From NCBI GenBank assembly GCA_012036375.1, contig JAAUOI010000096.1, forward strand, positions 1 to 9,474: a stretch of 9,474 nucleotides of DNA, given 5' to 3'. Of this stretch, positions 1 through 6,566 are shown one piece after another. Positions within the stretch are counted from its first letter, which is position 1. The number at the start of each line of letters is the position of its first letter. Position numbers and translations under genes: made by a program. The notes below the pieces were generated by a model. That model ran no database searches and had not been told where the DNA came from. It was given only the letters and a program-made list of their open reading frames with translations. The DNA comes from Allobrachymonas sp. GTDB lineage: Bacteria; Pseudomonadota; Gammaproteobacteria; Burkholderiales; Burkholderiaceae_C.

Positions 1-985
1 AGCTTCGATACCGCCACTGCCTCCTAATAAGTGACCGGTCATCGATTTGGTCGAACTAATCGGTATTTCTTTGGCTCTTGTACCCAAGGCTTTAGCGATT
101 GCTTTGGTTTCGGTACTGTCGTTAGCAGGAGTACTCGTTCCGTGAGCATTAATGTAATCTACACTTAAGGGAGTTATTCCTCCGTCTTCCATTGCCAACT
201 CGATCGCTTTAGTCGCTCCTTGACCGTCGGGAACTGGAGAGGTAATGTGATAGGCATCGCACGTCATGCCATAACCGACAATTTCGCCGTAAATTTTCGC
301 GTCACGAGCTAAAGCGTGTTCTAATTCTTCTAAAATTAAGATACCAGCACCTTCTCCCATGACAAACCCATCGCGATCTCGATCGAATGGTCTACTGGCA
401 CGAGTCGGCTCTTCGTTGCGAGTAGATAAAGCTTTTGCCGAACAGAAACCAGCAAATGATAAAGGAGTGACAGCAGCTTCCGCCCGCCACAGATCATCGC
501 GGTTGCATAGCCTCTTTGTACTAATCTAAAGGCATCACCAATCGCATGAGAACCCGCCGCACAGGCAGTTACCGTACAAGAATTCGGTCCTTTGGCTCCG
601 GTATGAATTGCTGTCAAGCCAGCCGCCATGTTGGCGATCATCATCGGGATGAAAAATGGCGATAACCTGTCCGCGCCGCGTTCGATCATGACTCGAGTCT
701 GCTGCTCGAAGGTTTCCATGCCGCCGATGCCGGTGCCGATGAGCGTGCCAACCTCGGGTCCTTCCAGATCGCTCATCTCCATACCCGCGTCAATCCGGGC
801 GAGTTCAGCGGCGACGAGGGCGATCTGGGTGTACCGGTCCATGCGTTTGAGGTCACGGGCGTCCATCCCCGAACGCGGCGAAGTCCACGTCCACCTCGTC
901 CGGCGATGTGGCACTTGAGTTTGCTGGCGTCGAAGCGCGTGATGGTGCGCACGCCGCTCTTGCCACTGAGTTGCGCTTCGTGAAA
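1..985 (-). pseudogene. fabF: 3-oxoacyl-ACP synthase II, composite and frameshifted, both ends missing
   Basis: This is a condensing enzyme of type II fatty-acid synthesis (cytosolic), which joins malonyl-ACP to acyl-ACP. Seen on the minus strand: GKSGVRTITRFDAS (N-terminal FabF block), TGIGGMETFEQQ, SPFFIPMMIANMAAG, the nucleophile-cysteine block TACAAGSHAIG, DGFVMGEGAG, the histidine motif NAHGTSTP and the Lys/His motif STKSMTGHLLGGSGG, where the window edge cuts the gene. The native start, about 20 residues, is missing and is replaced by panB sequence. Restoring the frame needs three edits: remove one T near 899, remove one C from the run at 867-870, and add one C near 483-488. Composition changes near 645: the 3' part is low in GC with cyanobacterial-like wording, while the 5' part is GC-rich. 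All catalytic residues survive on paper, but the gene is almost certainly a join of two fabF genes rather than a natural allele. Confidence 0.85.
640..665. other. Probable chimera junction between two fabF genes
   Basis: GC content and codon choice change abruptly around here, from AT-leaning codons below ~640 to strongly GC-rich codons above ~660. The protein reads continuously across it through SPFFIPMMIANMAAG, one of the most conserved FabF blocks. A join at a block shared by homologous genes is what a misassembly or template switch would give. The exact breakpoint cannot be fixed because both parents are expected to share this block. Confidence 0.6.
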
Positions 986-995
986 CGCGGACGCG
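980..995. other. panB/fabF junction
   Basis: On the minus strand one open frame goes from PanB (ending GIGASA, codon 986-988) into FabF (beginning FHEAQLSGKSGV) with no linker, stop or start. PanB lacks its C-terminal part and FabF its first residues, so neither half is complete. No natural PanB-FabF fusion is known to me. The structure fits an artificial join between two fragments. Confidence 0.65.
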
Positions 996-1621
996 CCGAT
1001 GCCAATCGTCGGGCATGGCACTCGCCTGGTGATCTCGAGCGCGATCGGCTCGAGTACGCCTTCGATCACCATGGCAAATGCGCCCGCATCGGCCATTGCC
1101 GATGCGTCCTCGACGATCGAACGCGCCTCGACGTCGCTCTTGCCGCGCACTCCGTAGCCGCCAAGGATGTTGACCGCCTGCGGCGTCAGTCCGACGTGCG
1201 CCATCACCGGAATACCGCGCGAGGTTAGGAACTCGACCGTCGGCGCCAGCACTCGCCCGCCTTCGACCTTGACCCCGGCTGCGCCGGTATCCTTGAGCAG
1301 CCGCGACGCGTTCATGAACGCCTGCTCGGGCGAGGCCTCGTAGCTGCCGAACGGCATGTCGACGACAACGAGAGCCTTGCGCGCGCCGCGCACCACGGCG
1401 CGGCCGTGCATCATCATCAGCTCGAGCGGTACCGGAACCGTCGTCTCATAGCCGTGCATCACCATGCCAAGGCTGTCGCCGACCAGCAGAAAATCGCAGT
1501 ACTTGTCAGCGATGGCCGCCGTATGGGCGTGATAGGACGTGAGCGAGACGATGGGCTCGATCCCCTTCTTGGCAGTGATCTCGGGCGCCATGAGACGCCG
1601 TGTCGAAGCTTGCGAGGACAT
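986..1621 (-). CDS. panB: 3-methyl-2-oxobutanoate hydroxymethyltransferase (ketopantoate hydroxymethyltransferase), C-terminus missing
   Basis: PanB transfers a hydroxymethyl group from 5,10-methylene-THF to alpha-ketoisovalerate, the first committed step of pantothenate (CoA) synthesis, in the cytosol. From the ATG at 1619-1621 about 212 residues are PanB-like, against about 264 in E. coli. Visible family motifs: LLVGDSLGMVMHG (metal-binding Asp ~49), VVVDMPFGSYEASPEQA (Asp ~88), AGVKVEGG (Lys ~118, Glu ~120), VMAHVGLTPQ (His ~142) and the catalytic-Glu motif AMVIEGV (Glu ~187). The frame then passes through PTIGIGASA straight into FabF sequence, so about the last 50-60 residues are lost. 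An alternative ATG lies at 1589-1591, just before PEITAKKG. No strong Shine-Dalgarno is seen for either; TGAGG sits about 12 nt before the first. Wording and GC content suggest an alphaproteobacterium (inference). Confidence 0.85.
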
Positions 1622-1887
1622 TGGATGGTTGAGCCTCAGGTTGCGGGGCGGCAAGTCTAACCCGGAGCGGCATGCTGCAGCCATCTCCGAGATCAGACTT
1701 CCATCGCTGTCAATCTGCTTACAACCTGCATTTGCGAGGTCGTGTTGCCACACCCCGGCAGGCGTCGCGGCGCGCGGGATGTTGCCGGTGTTGCCCAACC
1801 GATCTCCGCTCTGCTAACCAGGGGTTAGCCGCTCCGGTTTAGGTTCGAGGCGGTCTTCCTGGTTCTCGCTCTTGCCTGTCGGGGGTA
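1622..1887. other. ~265 bp without a convincing gene
   Basis: This is the region 5' of panB. On the minus strand the panB frame stays open upstream to 1798, but its residues do not resemble PanB. A TTGACA lies at 1713-1708 (minus) without a recognisable -10 at 16-18 bp. Two perfect inverted repeats are present: 1683-1693 (ATCTC-C-GAGAT) and 1813-1829 (GCTAACC-AGG-GGTTAGC). Neither is followed by a T run, so neither reads as an intrinsic terminator. A further junction between the panB-bearing and the betaproteobacterial sequence probably lies in or near this stretch. Confidence 0.5.
1813..1829. repeat. 17-bp inverted repeat (7-bp arms, 3-nt loop)
   Basis: GCTAACC-AGG-GGTTAGC is a perfect stem. 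It lies between the GNAT gene and panB. There is no T tract on either side, so terminator function is not supported. Confidence 0.4.
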
Positions 1888-1891
1888 TCAT
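1814..1891 (-). CDS. Possible 25-residue ORF overlapping the GNAT stop
   Basis: The frame runs ATG to TAG and encodes a 25-residue, charged, Pro-rich peptide beginning MIPPTGKSENQEDRLEP. Its ATG overlaps the TGA of the acetyltransferase frame (ATGA), the usual arrangement for coupled translation. It ends inside the hairpin at 1813-1829, and the same frame is open beyond the TAG up to panB. No family is recognised. It may be the start of a gene cut or fused by a junction, or chance. Confidence 0.2.
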   Translation of the reverse strand: MIPPTGKSENQEDRLEPKPERLTPG

Positions 1892-2401
1892 GCGTTTGTT
1901 GACCCGAGGCACAAGCCGCACTGCGGCCATAGCGCGTAATTGGGAATTTCTCCGACGCGAATCCAGCCTGCCCGCTCATACACACGCGAGGCATCACTGC
2001 CCGAGACGGTATCGAGCACGAGCACGCTTTTACCCAATTCGCTCGCCCACTGCTCAGCAGCTTGCAGCAATTGCCCCGCCACACCTTGCTTGCGGGCGCG
2101 GCGATGCACTTGCATTTTGGCCAGATCGGCGCGATGCGGCTGGTTATCTGGCATGGCGAGGATGAGTTGGGCTGTGCCGGCGATGACGCCTTGATCGTCT
2201 CGCGTCACCAAAACGGCTCTTGCGCCCCGCTCTGTTTCTTGCGCGACCATTTGCCAAAACTGGCGTGCTCGCTCGCGGGTGATGGGGCAGTATGAAGCCG
2301 ACGCTTGCACCGCCTTCGACGACATCAATGAGTACCGTGGCGAGTTCTTCAATGTCTTTCTTTTCCAGCGTGTGCAGCCGGTGGATGGTGAATGGGCGCA
2401 T
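1888..2401 (-). CDS. GNAT-family N-acetyltransferase, one frameshift
   Basis: This is a predicted cytosolic acetyl-CoA-dependent acetyltransferase; the acceptor is unknown. With one G removed from the run at 2284-2287 it reads as 170 residues. The N-terminal half (MRPFTIHRLHTLEKKDIEEL, then VVEGGASVGFILP) joins to ITRERARQFWQM. The acetyl-CoA-binding motif A is visible at ~96-112 (MQVHRRARKQGVAGQLL), preceded by ADLAK and followed by LVLDTVSGSDASRVYERAGW, the usual GNAT beta5-alpha4 region, and VGEIPNYALWP. The end is odd: members of this type that I know of finish with a TTxFY-like strand after the PxGxLC segment, while here CGLCLGSTNA stops early, so the last residues may be foreign. The start ATG lies 4 nt after the stop of the upstream regulator gene with no clear Shine-Dalgarno, suggesting coupled translation and joint control. 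Function beyond GNAT is not assignable. Confidence 0.8.
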
Positions 2402-2405
2402 GGTT

Positions 2406-3026
2406 TTAACTTTTTGAGATGACGACTGCATAGCGGGCGGTTTGCGTGCCGGGGTTGTGATAGGTGATCGGGCGATCAAGGCGATGGGCGAGGCAATCGC
2501 CGGCTTTGAGATCGAAGACTGCGTTGCCAAGCGTGATTTGCATTTGCCCTGCGAGTAGCCAAATTTGCTGATGCACCTGCACGCCCTGAGCACTGCGGAT
2601 CGCACCCTCGTACATCACCCGAGCCTGAGCTGGAAACTTCACTTCGACGATTTGAACGGGCGCGGCCTCACCACCCAACTCGTGCGGCGGCGAGACATTG
2701 CGCCGCGTGTAGCCGCTGGCAGGGTCGCGCCAAGTCTCTTGTTTGCTGGCTCTGGCAAGCACCTGAATGCTGCTCGGCTCAACGGCTGTCGGCTCAAAAA
2801 GAGAAGCCAAGGCCACACCGAGGCCCGTGGCGATTTTCTCGAGCACGGTGGCTGTGGGGCTGGCTTCAGCGCGCTCAATCAATGACAGCATGGAACGGCT
2901 CACGCCGCAGCTTTGCGAGAGCTGATCAAGCGAGAGGCCGCGCTCGTCGCGCAAGCGGCGAACTTGGGCTGAAATGCGCTCTTCAAGCCTTGGACTGTTA
3001 GTTTTTGGGATATTTTTATCTTTCAT
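2406..3026 (-). CDS. XRE-family transcriptional regulator with C-terminal cupin domain
   Basis: This 206-residue protein has an N-terminal helix-turn-helix of the Xre/HTH_3 type at ~14-77 (QVRRLRDERGLSLDQLSQSCGVSRSMLSLIERAEASPT). It has a C-terminal cupin_2 barrel at ~125-203 (IWLLAGQMQITLGNAVFDLKAGDCLAHRLDRP, then ITYHNPG). XRE-cupin proteins are DNA-binding regulators in which the cupin part senses a small molecule; the ligand cannot be read from sequence. The ATG at 3024-3026 is preferred over an in-frame TTG at 3042-3044, because the TTG lies inside the promoter spacer and palindrome. The gene is followed 4 nt later by the GNAT gene and is divergent from the SDR gene. It may control itself, the GNAT gene and possibly the divergent pair. 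Confidence 0.88.
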   Translation of the reverse strand: MKDKNIPKTNSPRLEERISAQVRRLRDERGLSLDQLSQSCGVSRSMLSLIERAEASPTATVLEKIATGLGVALASLFEPTAVEPSSIQVLARASKQETWRDPASGYTRRNVSPPHELGGEAAPVQIVEVKFPAQARVMYEGAIRSAQGVQVHQQIWLLAGQMQITLGNAVFDLKAGDCLAHRLDRPITYHNPGTQTARYAVVISKS

Positions 3027-3033
3027 AATAGAA

Positions 3034-3062
3034 ATTATTTCCAATTTATTGGATTATGTCAA
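3034..3062 (-). promoter_or_regulatory. Sigma-70 promoter of the XRE-cupin/GNAT pair
   Basis: On the minus strand a perfect -35 TTGACA (3062-3057) is followed after exactly 17 bp by AATAAT (3039-3034, 5 of 6 to TATAAT). The start is predicted about 7 nt downstream, at 3027-3026, which is the A of the ATG. The transcript would therefore be leaderless or nearly so. This agrees with the lack of a Shine-Dalgarno right before the ATG. Confidence 0.65.
3040..3053. promoter_or_regulatory. Candidate operator palindrome in the promoter spacer
   Basis: TCCAAT-TT-ATTGGA is a perfect inverted repeat with 6-bp arms. It fills 14 of the 17 spacer bases and abuts the -10 box. A dimeric HTH protein bound here would block RNA polymerase, so autorepression by the XRE-cupin protein is the natural guess (inference). 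Confidence 0.5.
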
Positions 3063-3131
3063 CGGCTGTGAATGACATCAACCAGCCGAACGCTCACGCA
3101 CCTTGGTGACATCGTCGGTCTTCATAGCGCC

Positions 3132-3150
3132 TTAAAATCAAGCGTTTTAA
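3132..3150. repeat. Inverted repeat in the divergent intergenic region
   Basis: TTAAAA-tcaagcg-TTTTAA has perfect 6-bp arms and lies 35 bp before the SDR start codon. It contains a TAAAAT that could act as a -10 for the SDR gene, but no good -35 is seen at 16-18 bp. It could instead be an operator or an mRNA leader hairpin. Confidence 0.3.
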
Positions 3151-3184
3151 CCACCTAGCCGGCATATCAATTGCGCGGAGTGCT

Positions 3185-3997
3185 ATGAAAATAATAGTTA
3201 TCACTGGAGCCTCTGAAGGCATTGGTGCTGAAATGGCGCGGCAATTGGCTGCGGCGCATCGCTCGGATGTGGGGCTGGTGTTGGCGGCTCGCAAGATGGA
3301 GGCTTTGCAGGCTGTGGCATGCGATTGTGAGGCGCTGGGGGCGCAGACGCTTTGTGTGCGCACGGATGTGGGTGTGCGTGCCGATTGCATGGCCTTGATC
3401 GAGCAAACGATGGCGAAGTTCGGTCGTATGGATGCGCTGATCAACAATGCGGGCATTTCTGCACAAGCATTGCTGCAAGACGTGCCTGCTGACAAGCTCG
3501 ATTGGTATGAGGATGTGATGCGCATCAACCATTGGGGCAGTGTGTGGACGACGCATGCGGCGCTGCCCCATCTGTTGCACAGCAAGGGCTCGATCGTGGC
3601 GGTCAGCTCGCTGGCCGGAATCGCGGGTGTGCCGGGGCGCACGGCTTACAGCGCGTCTAAATTTGCGATGACGGGATTTTTTGAGGCGCTGCGCGTGGAG
3701 CTGAAACAACAAGGCGTGAGCGTGACCACGGCATATCCCGGCGTGGTGCTGACGCAAATTCGCCAACACGGGCTCAATGCACAAGGCCATGCGCTAGGCA
3801 GTAGCGGCCTGAAGGAAGAAGGCGCGATGACGGTGCAGGAATGCGCGCGGCTGATTATCCAAGGCATGAATCAACGCAAGCGCGAGGTGGTGATGACGGG
3901 CATCGGCAAGCTCGGGCGCTGGCTTAAATTGATGGCACCGGGCATGGTGGAAAACCTCACCTTGAACGCCGTTAAATCCGAATTTCAACCAAAATAA
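3185..3997 (+). CDS. Short-chain dehydrogenase/reductase (SDR family)
   Basis: This is a predicted NAD(P)-dependent oxidoreductase of the classical SDR fold, 270 residues. Seen: cofactor motif TGASEGIG at 7-14; TDV at 60-62 near the adenine ring; NNAG at 87-90; the structural Asn in MRINHWG (~115); catalytic Ser in AVSSLAG (~141/142); YSASK with Tyr155 and Lys159; and the PG motif at 185-186. The C-terminus (LGRWLKLMAPGMVENLTL) is hydrophobic and may touch the membrane, as in some lipid- or steroid-type SDRs, but the substrate cannot be assigned. The start has a Shine-Dalgarno GGAG 4 nt before the ATG. The next gene starts 3 nt after the stop, so the two are probably co-translated. The divergent regulator pair starts about 160 bp upstream. 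Confidence 0.92.
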   Translation: MKIIVITGASEGIGAEMARQLAAAHRSDVGLVLAARKMEALQAVACDCEALGAQTLCVRTDVGVRADCMALIEQTMAKFGRMDALINNAGISAQALLQDVPADKLDWYEDVMRINHWGSVWTTHAALPHLLHSKGSIVAVSSLAGIAGVPGRTAYSASKFAMTGFFEALRVELKQQGVSVTTAYPGVVLTQIRQHGLNAQGHALGSSGLKEEGAMTVQECARLIIQGMNQRKREVVMTGIGKLGRWLKLMAPGMVENLTLNAVKSEFQPK

Positions 3998-4000
3998 ACC

Positions 4001-4582
4001 ATGCACGGCACAGAATCTATTTCTCCTTGGGTGGCTCGATGGGGTCACTTGATTTCAGCAGAGGGGCGCGTGTTGGATGTGGCATGCGGCGCTGGCAGAC
4101 ATTTATTGCATTTTTTAAGGCAAAAACACCATGTAGCCGGTATAGATATTGCGCAGAGTGCTCTTGAAATCATAGCTAGTCAGTTGAGCGAAGAAGAGCG
4201 CAGCCGCTGCCAGCTCATTCAAGCGGATATTGAAAACGGGTCTTGGCCGCTCAATGGCCAAACATTTGCCGGCGTGATCGTGACGAATTATTTGTGGCGG
4301 CCTTTGCTGCCGACGATTTTGCAAAGCGTCGCTGAAGGTGGCGTGTTGATCTATGAGACTTTCGCCAGCGGCAACGAAACTGTCGGCAAGCCTTCGCGAC
4401 CTGATTTTTTACTGCAAAGCGGTGAGCTGTTGCAGGTGTGCCGAGCAGCAAACTTACGTGTGATTGCCTATGAAGATGGCTTTCTGGACAGCCCGGATCG
4501 CTTTGTGCAACGCATCGTGGCCGCTGCATCCACCATTACGGCTTCGCGCCAACCAACACCAGCGCGTTTCTTTCTGGGCTAA
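4001..4582 (+). CDS. Class I SAM-dependent methyltransferase
   Basis: This 193-residue Rossmann-fold methyltransferase resembles the TehB/YcgJ-like group. Seen: SAM-binding motif I VLDVACGAGRH at 24-34; acidic post-I residue in VAGIDIAQSAL (Asp49); LIQADIENGSWPL with Asp76 for the adenine side; motif IV FAGVIVTNYLWRPLL at 89-103; then GGVLIYETFASGNE and RPDFLLQSGELLQV, a wording typical of small stand-alone methyltransferases of this group. The acceptor substrate is unknown. The start ATG follows the SDR stop by 3 nt with no clear Shine-Dalgarno, so translation probably depends on coupling to the SDR gene. The last ~20 residues (ASTITASRQPTPARFFLG) are not a recognised motif. The gene is followed by a weak hairpin and the sigma-54 element of amt. 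Confidence 0.88.
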   Translation: MHGTESISPWVARWGHLISAEGRVLDVACGAGRHLLHFLRQKHHVAGIDIAQSALEIIASQLSEEERSRCQLIQADIENGSWPLNGQTFAGVIVTNYLWRPLLPTILQSVAEGGVLIYETFASGNETVGKPSRPDFLLQSGELLQVCRAANLRVIAYEDGFLDSPDRFVQRIVAAASTITASRQPTPARFFLG

Positions 4583-4598
4583 TGCATCCGCCTTAGTC

Positions 4599-4620
4599 AG
4601 CCTGAAGCAAGGCTTGTTTA
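4599..4620 (+). terminator. Weak possible intrinsic terminator after the methyltransferase gene
   Basis: AGCCT-gaagca-AGGCT forms a 5-bp stem with a 6-nt loop, followed by TGTTTA. The stem is short and the U tract is interrupted, so termination would be partial at best. It does fall between the SDR-methyltransferase pair and the start of the amt unit. Confidence 0.3.
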
Positions 4621-4623
4621 CGC

Positions 4624-4639
4624 TGGCACACATCCTGCT
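4624..4639 (+). promoter_or_regulatory. Sigma-54 (RpoN) promoter of amt
   Basis: TGGCAC (4624-4629) and TGCT (4636-4639) place GG at 4625-4626 and GC at 4637-4638 with exactly 10 bases between them. This matches the -24/-12 signature; the full consensus TGGCACG-N4-TTGCW is met except for two positions. The start would be near 4650, giving a leader of about 33 nt. Nitrogen control of ammonium transporters by RpoN and NtrC is established. No clear NtrC site was recognised upstream. Confidence 0.65.
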
Positions 4640-4682
4640 AGATGAAGTCTATCGTGGTACATCCACACTCTGGGAGCCCATC

Positions 4683-6045
4683 ATGGTGAATGACTGGTTT
4701 CGCAATGCACGACGATGGTGGCTTTTTTTATCCACTGGCATGCTCTCGTGCGCTGCGCTCGCGCAAAGTGCGCCCACCACCACAAGCAGCACAGTAGCTG
4801 CACCAACAGCGCCTAGCATGGTGGCGGCCAGTAGCATCAATGGTGCAGACACGGCTTGGCTTCTCGTGAGCACGGCCTTGGTGCTTCTGATGACTTTGCC
4901 CGGGATTGCATTGTTTTACGGCGGCATGGTGCGCAAGAAGAATGTGATCAACACCATGTCTTGTGTGGTGATGATCACAGCGATAGTGAGCCTGCTGTGG
5001 TTCGTGATCGGTTATTCATTGGCCTTCACGCCGGGCAGCCCCTGGGTGGGTGGCCTCAGCCGCGCTTGGTTTGAGGGCTTCGGTGTGATCAAAGCCACCC
5101 AGATGGTGGCTGTGAGCCATATCGCGCCGAATGTGCCGGAGTCTGACTATTCCATGTTTCAGCTCACCTTTGCCATCATCACGGCAGCACTCATCGGGGC
5201 GCCTTGGTCGAGCGCGTGCGCTTTTCGGGTCTGCTGATTTTTATCAGCTTGTGGACGCTCCTAGTCTATGCGCCGATTGCGCATTGGGTCTGGGAGCCAG
5301 GCGGCTGGCTGGCGCAGATGGGGGTGCTCAATTTTGCGGGTGGCGCGGTGGTGCATATCAATGCCGGGGTTTCAGCCCTCGTGGCCGCTTATGCCTTGGG
5401 CTTTCGGCAAGGCTATGGGCGTGAGCCACTGGTGCCGTTTAACCTCGGGCTCACGATGGCTGGCGCGGGTTTACTCTGGGTCGGCTGGTTTGGCTTCAAT
5501 GCGGGCTCTGCCATTGCAGCGGACGGCCGCACCGGGCTGGCAATGTTGGTGACGCATATCGCCGCTTCCGCAGGCGTGATCGGCTGGTTGGTTGCCGAAT
5601 GGATCGTGCGCGGCAAGCCCACGCTCTTGGGCATGTGCTCAGGCATCGTGGCGGGCTTGGGGCGATCACGCCGGCCAGTGGCTTTGTCGGCCCCAAGGGC
5701 GCGGCAGTGATAGGTCTTGTAGCCGGTGTGCTCTGCTATTGGGGCGCGACGGGCTTGAAGCGATTGCTGCGCGTGGATGATTCACTGGATGTGTTTGGCG
5801 TGCATGCGGTGGGCGGCATTGTGGGCGCACTGCTCACGGGTGTGTTCAACGATCCGATCATCAGCGGTATGCAGGCTTCAGTGCTCACCCAAGCGATTGG
5901 CGTGGGCGCTGTCTTGGCCTATAGCGCGCTTGGCACCCTGGTAATTGTGCTCATCACCAATTTACTGATCGGCTTGCGGGTGGAGGAAAAAATGGAGCCC
6001 GATGGCATGGATCTGAATCAGCACGGAGAAAGGATCGGCACATGA
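4683..6045 (+). CDS. amt: Ammonium transporter (Amt/AmtB family), two frameshifts
   Basis: This is an inner-membrane trimeric channel for ammonium/ammonia uptake. Adding one G at 5196-5199 and one at 5659-5662 gives 454 residues. Seen: an N-terminal signal peptide (FLSTGMLSCAALAQSA) as in many proteobacterial Amt proteins; a low-complexity Thr/Ala/Ser stretch; about 11 hydrophobic segments; PGIALFYGGMVRKKN; FAIITAALIGGALVERVRFS; AGGAVVHINAG with pore His225; WVGWFGFNAGSA; and DVFGVHAVGGIVGALLTGVF with pore His375. The usual Asp before AGG(T)VVH is Asn217 here. GGGAG 8 nt before the ATG is a good Shine-Dalgarno. The position behind a sigma-54 element fits nitrogen control. No glnK is beside it; instead an unknown gene overlaps its stop codon. 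The frameshifts fall in G4 runs and look like sequencing errors. Confidence 0.9.
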
Positions 6046-6506
6046 GCGCAGAACGAATCAGTGAAAGCGATCTGATGGCCTTGGCTGCGCATTTGCACGT
6101 TCATTTGCGCCGGCGCACGGGGCGCGTTATAGATGTGGAATGGCTGGTATCGAATGCCGAATATGCGCATGTGATCATCCATCTGGCCAAAGCCAGCGCC
6201 GTGACAGAAGGCGCGCCCGAGCTGGCCGTGTGGGCGGCGCGCTTTGAGATGGCGATGATGAAAGTGCAGCGGCCACGCAAACCATTGATGTCTGCTCTGG
6301 CGATTGCGGGCGCAAACCACTCCCCAACCAGCTTCGCCCAGTCAGAACGGCAACAGTTGCCGGCTTCCTGCAGCTTCGGGCAAGACAGCCGCTATAGCGA
6401 CAGCGGTTTTGTGAGCGAATTTGGTGAATCCAGCCGCAAGGTGGATACCAGCGAACTCGCGCCACGTAAGCCTTTGCGCGAGGCTTATGTTTGGAGCTTG
6501 CGGTAA
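6042..6506 (+). CDS. Hypothetical protein coupled to amt
   Basis: This 154-residue protein is not assigned to a family. Its ATG overlaps the TGA of amt (ATGA), so it is translated by coupling and made together with the transporter. The first ~90 residues look like a small helical domain with conserved-looking aromatic and charged positions (ALAAHLHVHLRRRTGRVIDV, then EWLVSNAEYAHVIIHLAK and ELAVWAARFEMAMM). The rest is Ser/Gln-rich and probably disordered (SPTSFAQSERQQLPASCSFG), ending in a short aromatic/basic tail (REAYVWSLR). There is no signal peptide, membrane segment or Cys-rich motif, so it is probably cytosolic. It is not PII/GlnK-like: no T-loop or PII signature. A late frameshift cannot be excluded, given the errors nearby. 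Confidence 0.65.
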   Translation: MSAERISESDLMALAAHLHVHLRRRTGRVIDVEWLVSNAEYAHVIIHLAKASAVTEGAPELAVWAARFEMAMMKVQRPRKPLMSALAIAGANHSPTSFAQSERQQLPASCSFGQDSRYSDSGFVSEFGESSRKVDTSELAPRKPLREAYVWSLR

Positions 6507-6540
6507 TCGTCCTTTCATCAAAATCGCCATTATTTGGCAT

Positions 6541-6555
6541 CAATGCAGTGCATTG
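6541..6555. promoter_or_regulatory. Perfect 15-bp palindrome upstream of dapA
   Basis: CAATGCA-G-TGCATTG has 7-bp arms around one base. It lies about 50-65 bp before the dapA start codon, a typical activator or repressor position. The binding protein is unknown. Confidence 0.4.
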
Positions 6556-6566
6556 GGCGGGCGTTT

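Noticed and set aside
1708..1713. TTGACA on the minus strand as the panB promoter
   Set aside because: No acceptable -10 hexamer lies 16-18 bp downstream.
628..1817. Several plus-strand open frames across 628-1817
   Set aside because: They lie antisense to fabF and panB, show no family motifs, and are expected from high GC content; the minus strand carries recognisable motifs throughout.
3027..3044. TTG at 3042-3044 as start of the XRE-cupin gene
   Set aside because: It would lie within the palindrome and the promoter spacer; the ATG at 3026 fits the predicted transcription start.
5131..5780. Extra plus-strand frames within amt
   Set aside because: They are other frames of the same transporter gene; Amt motifs jump between frames only at the two G4 runs.
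4683..6045. amt as a true pseudogene
   Set aside because: All membrane segments and both pore histidines are kept, and only two one-base losses in G runs disturb it, as with dapA; sequencing error is more likely.
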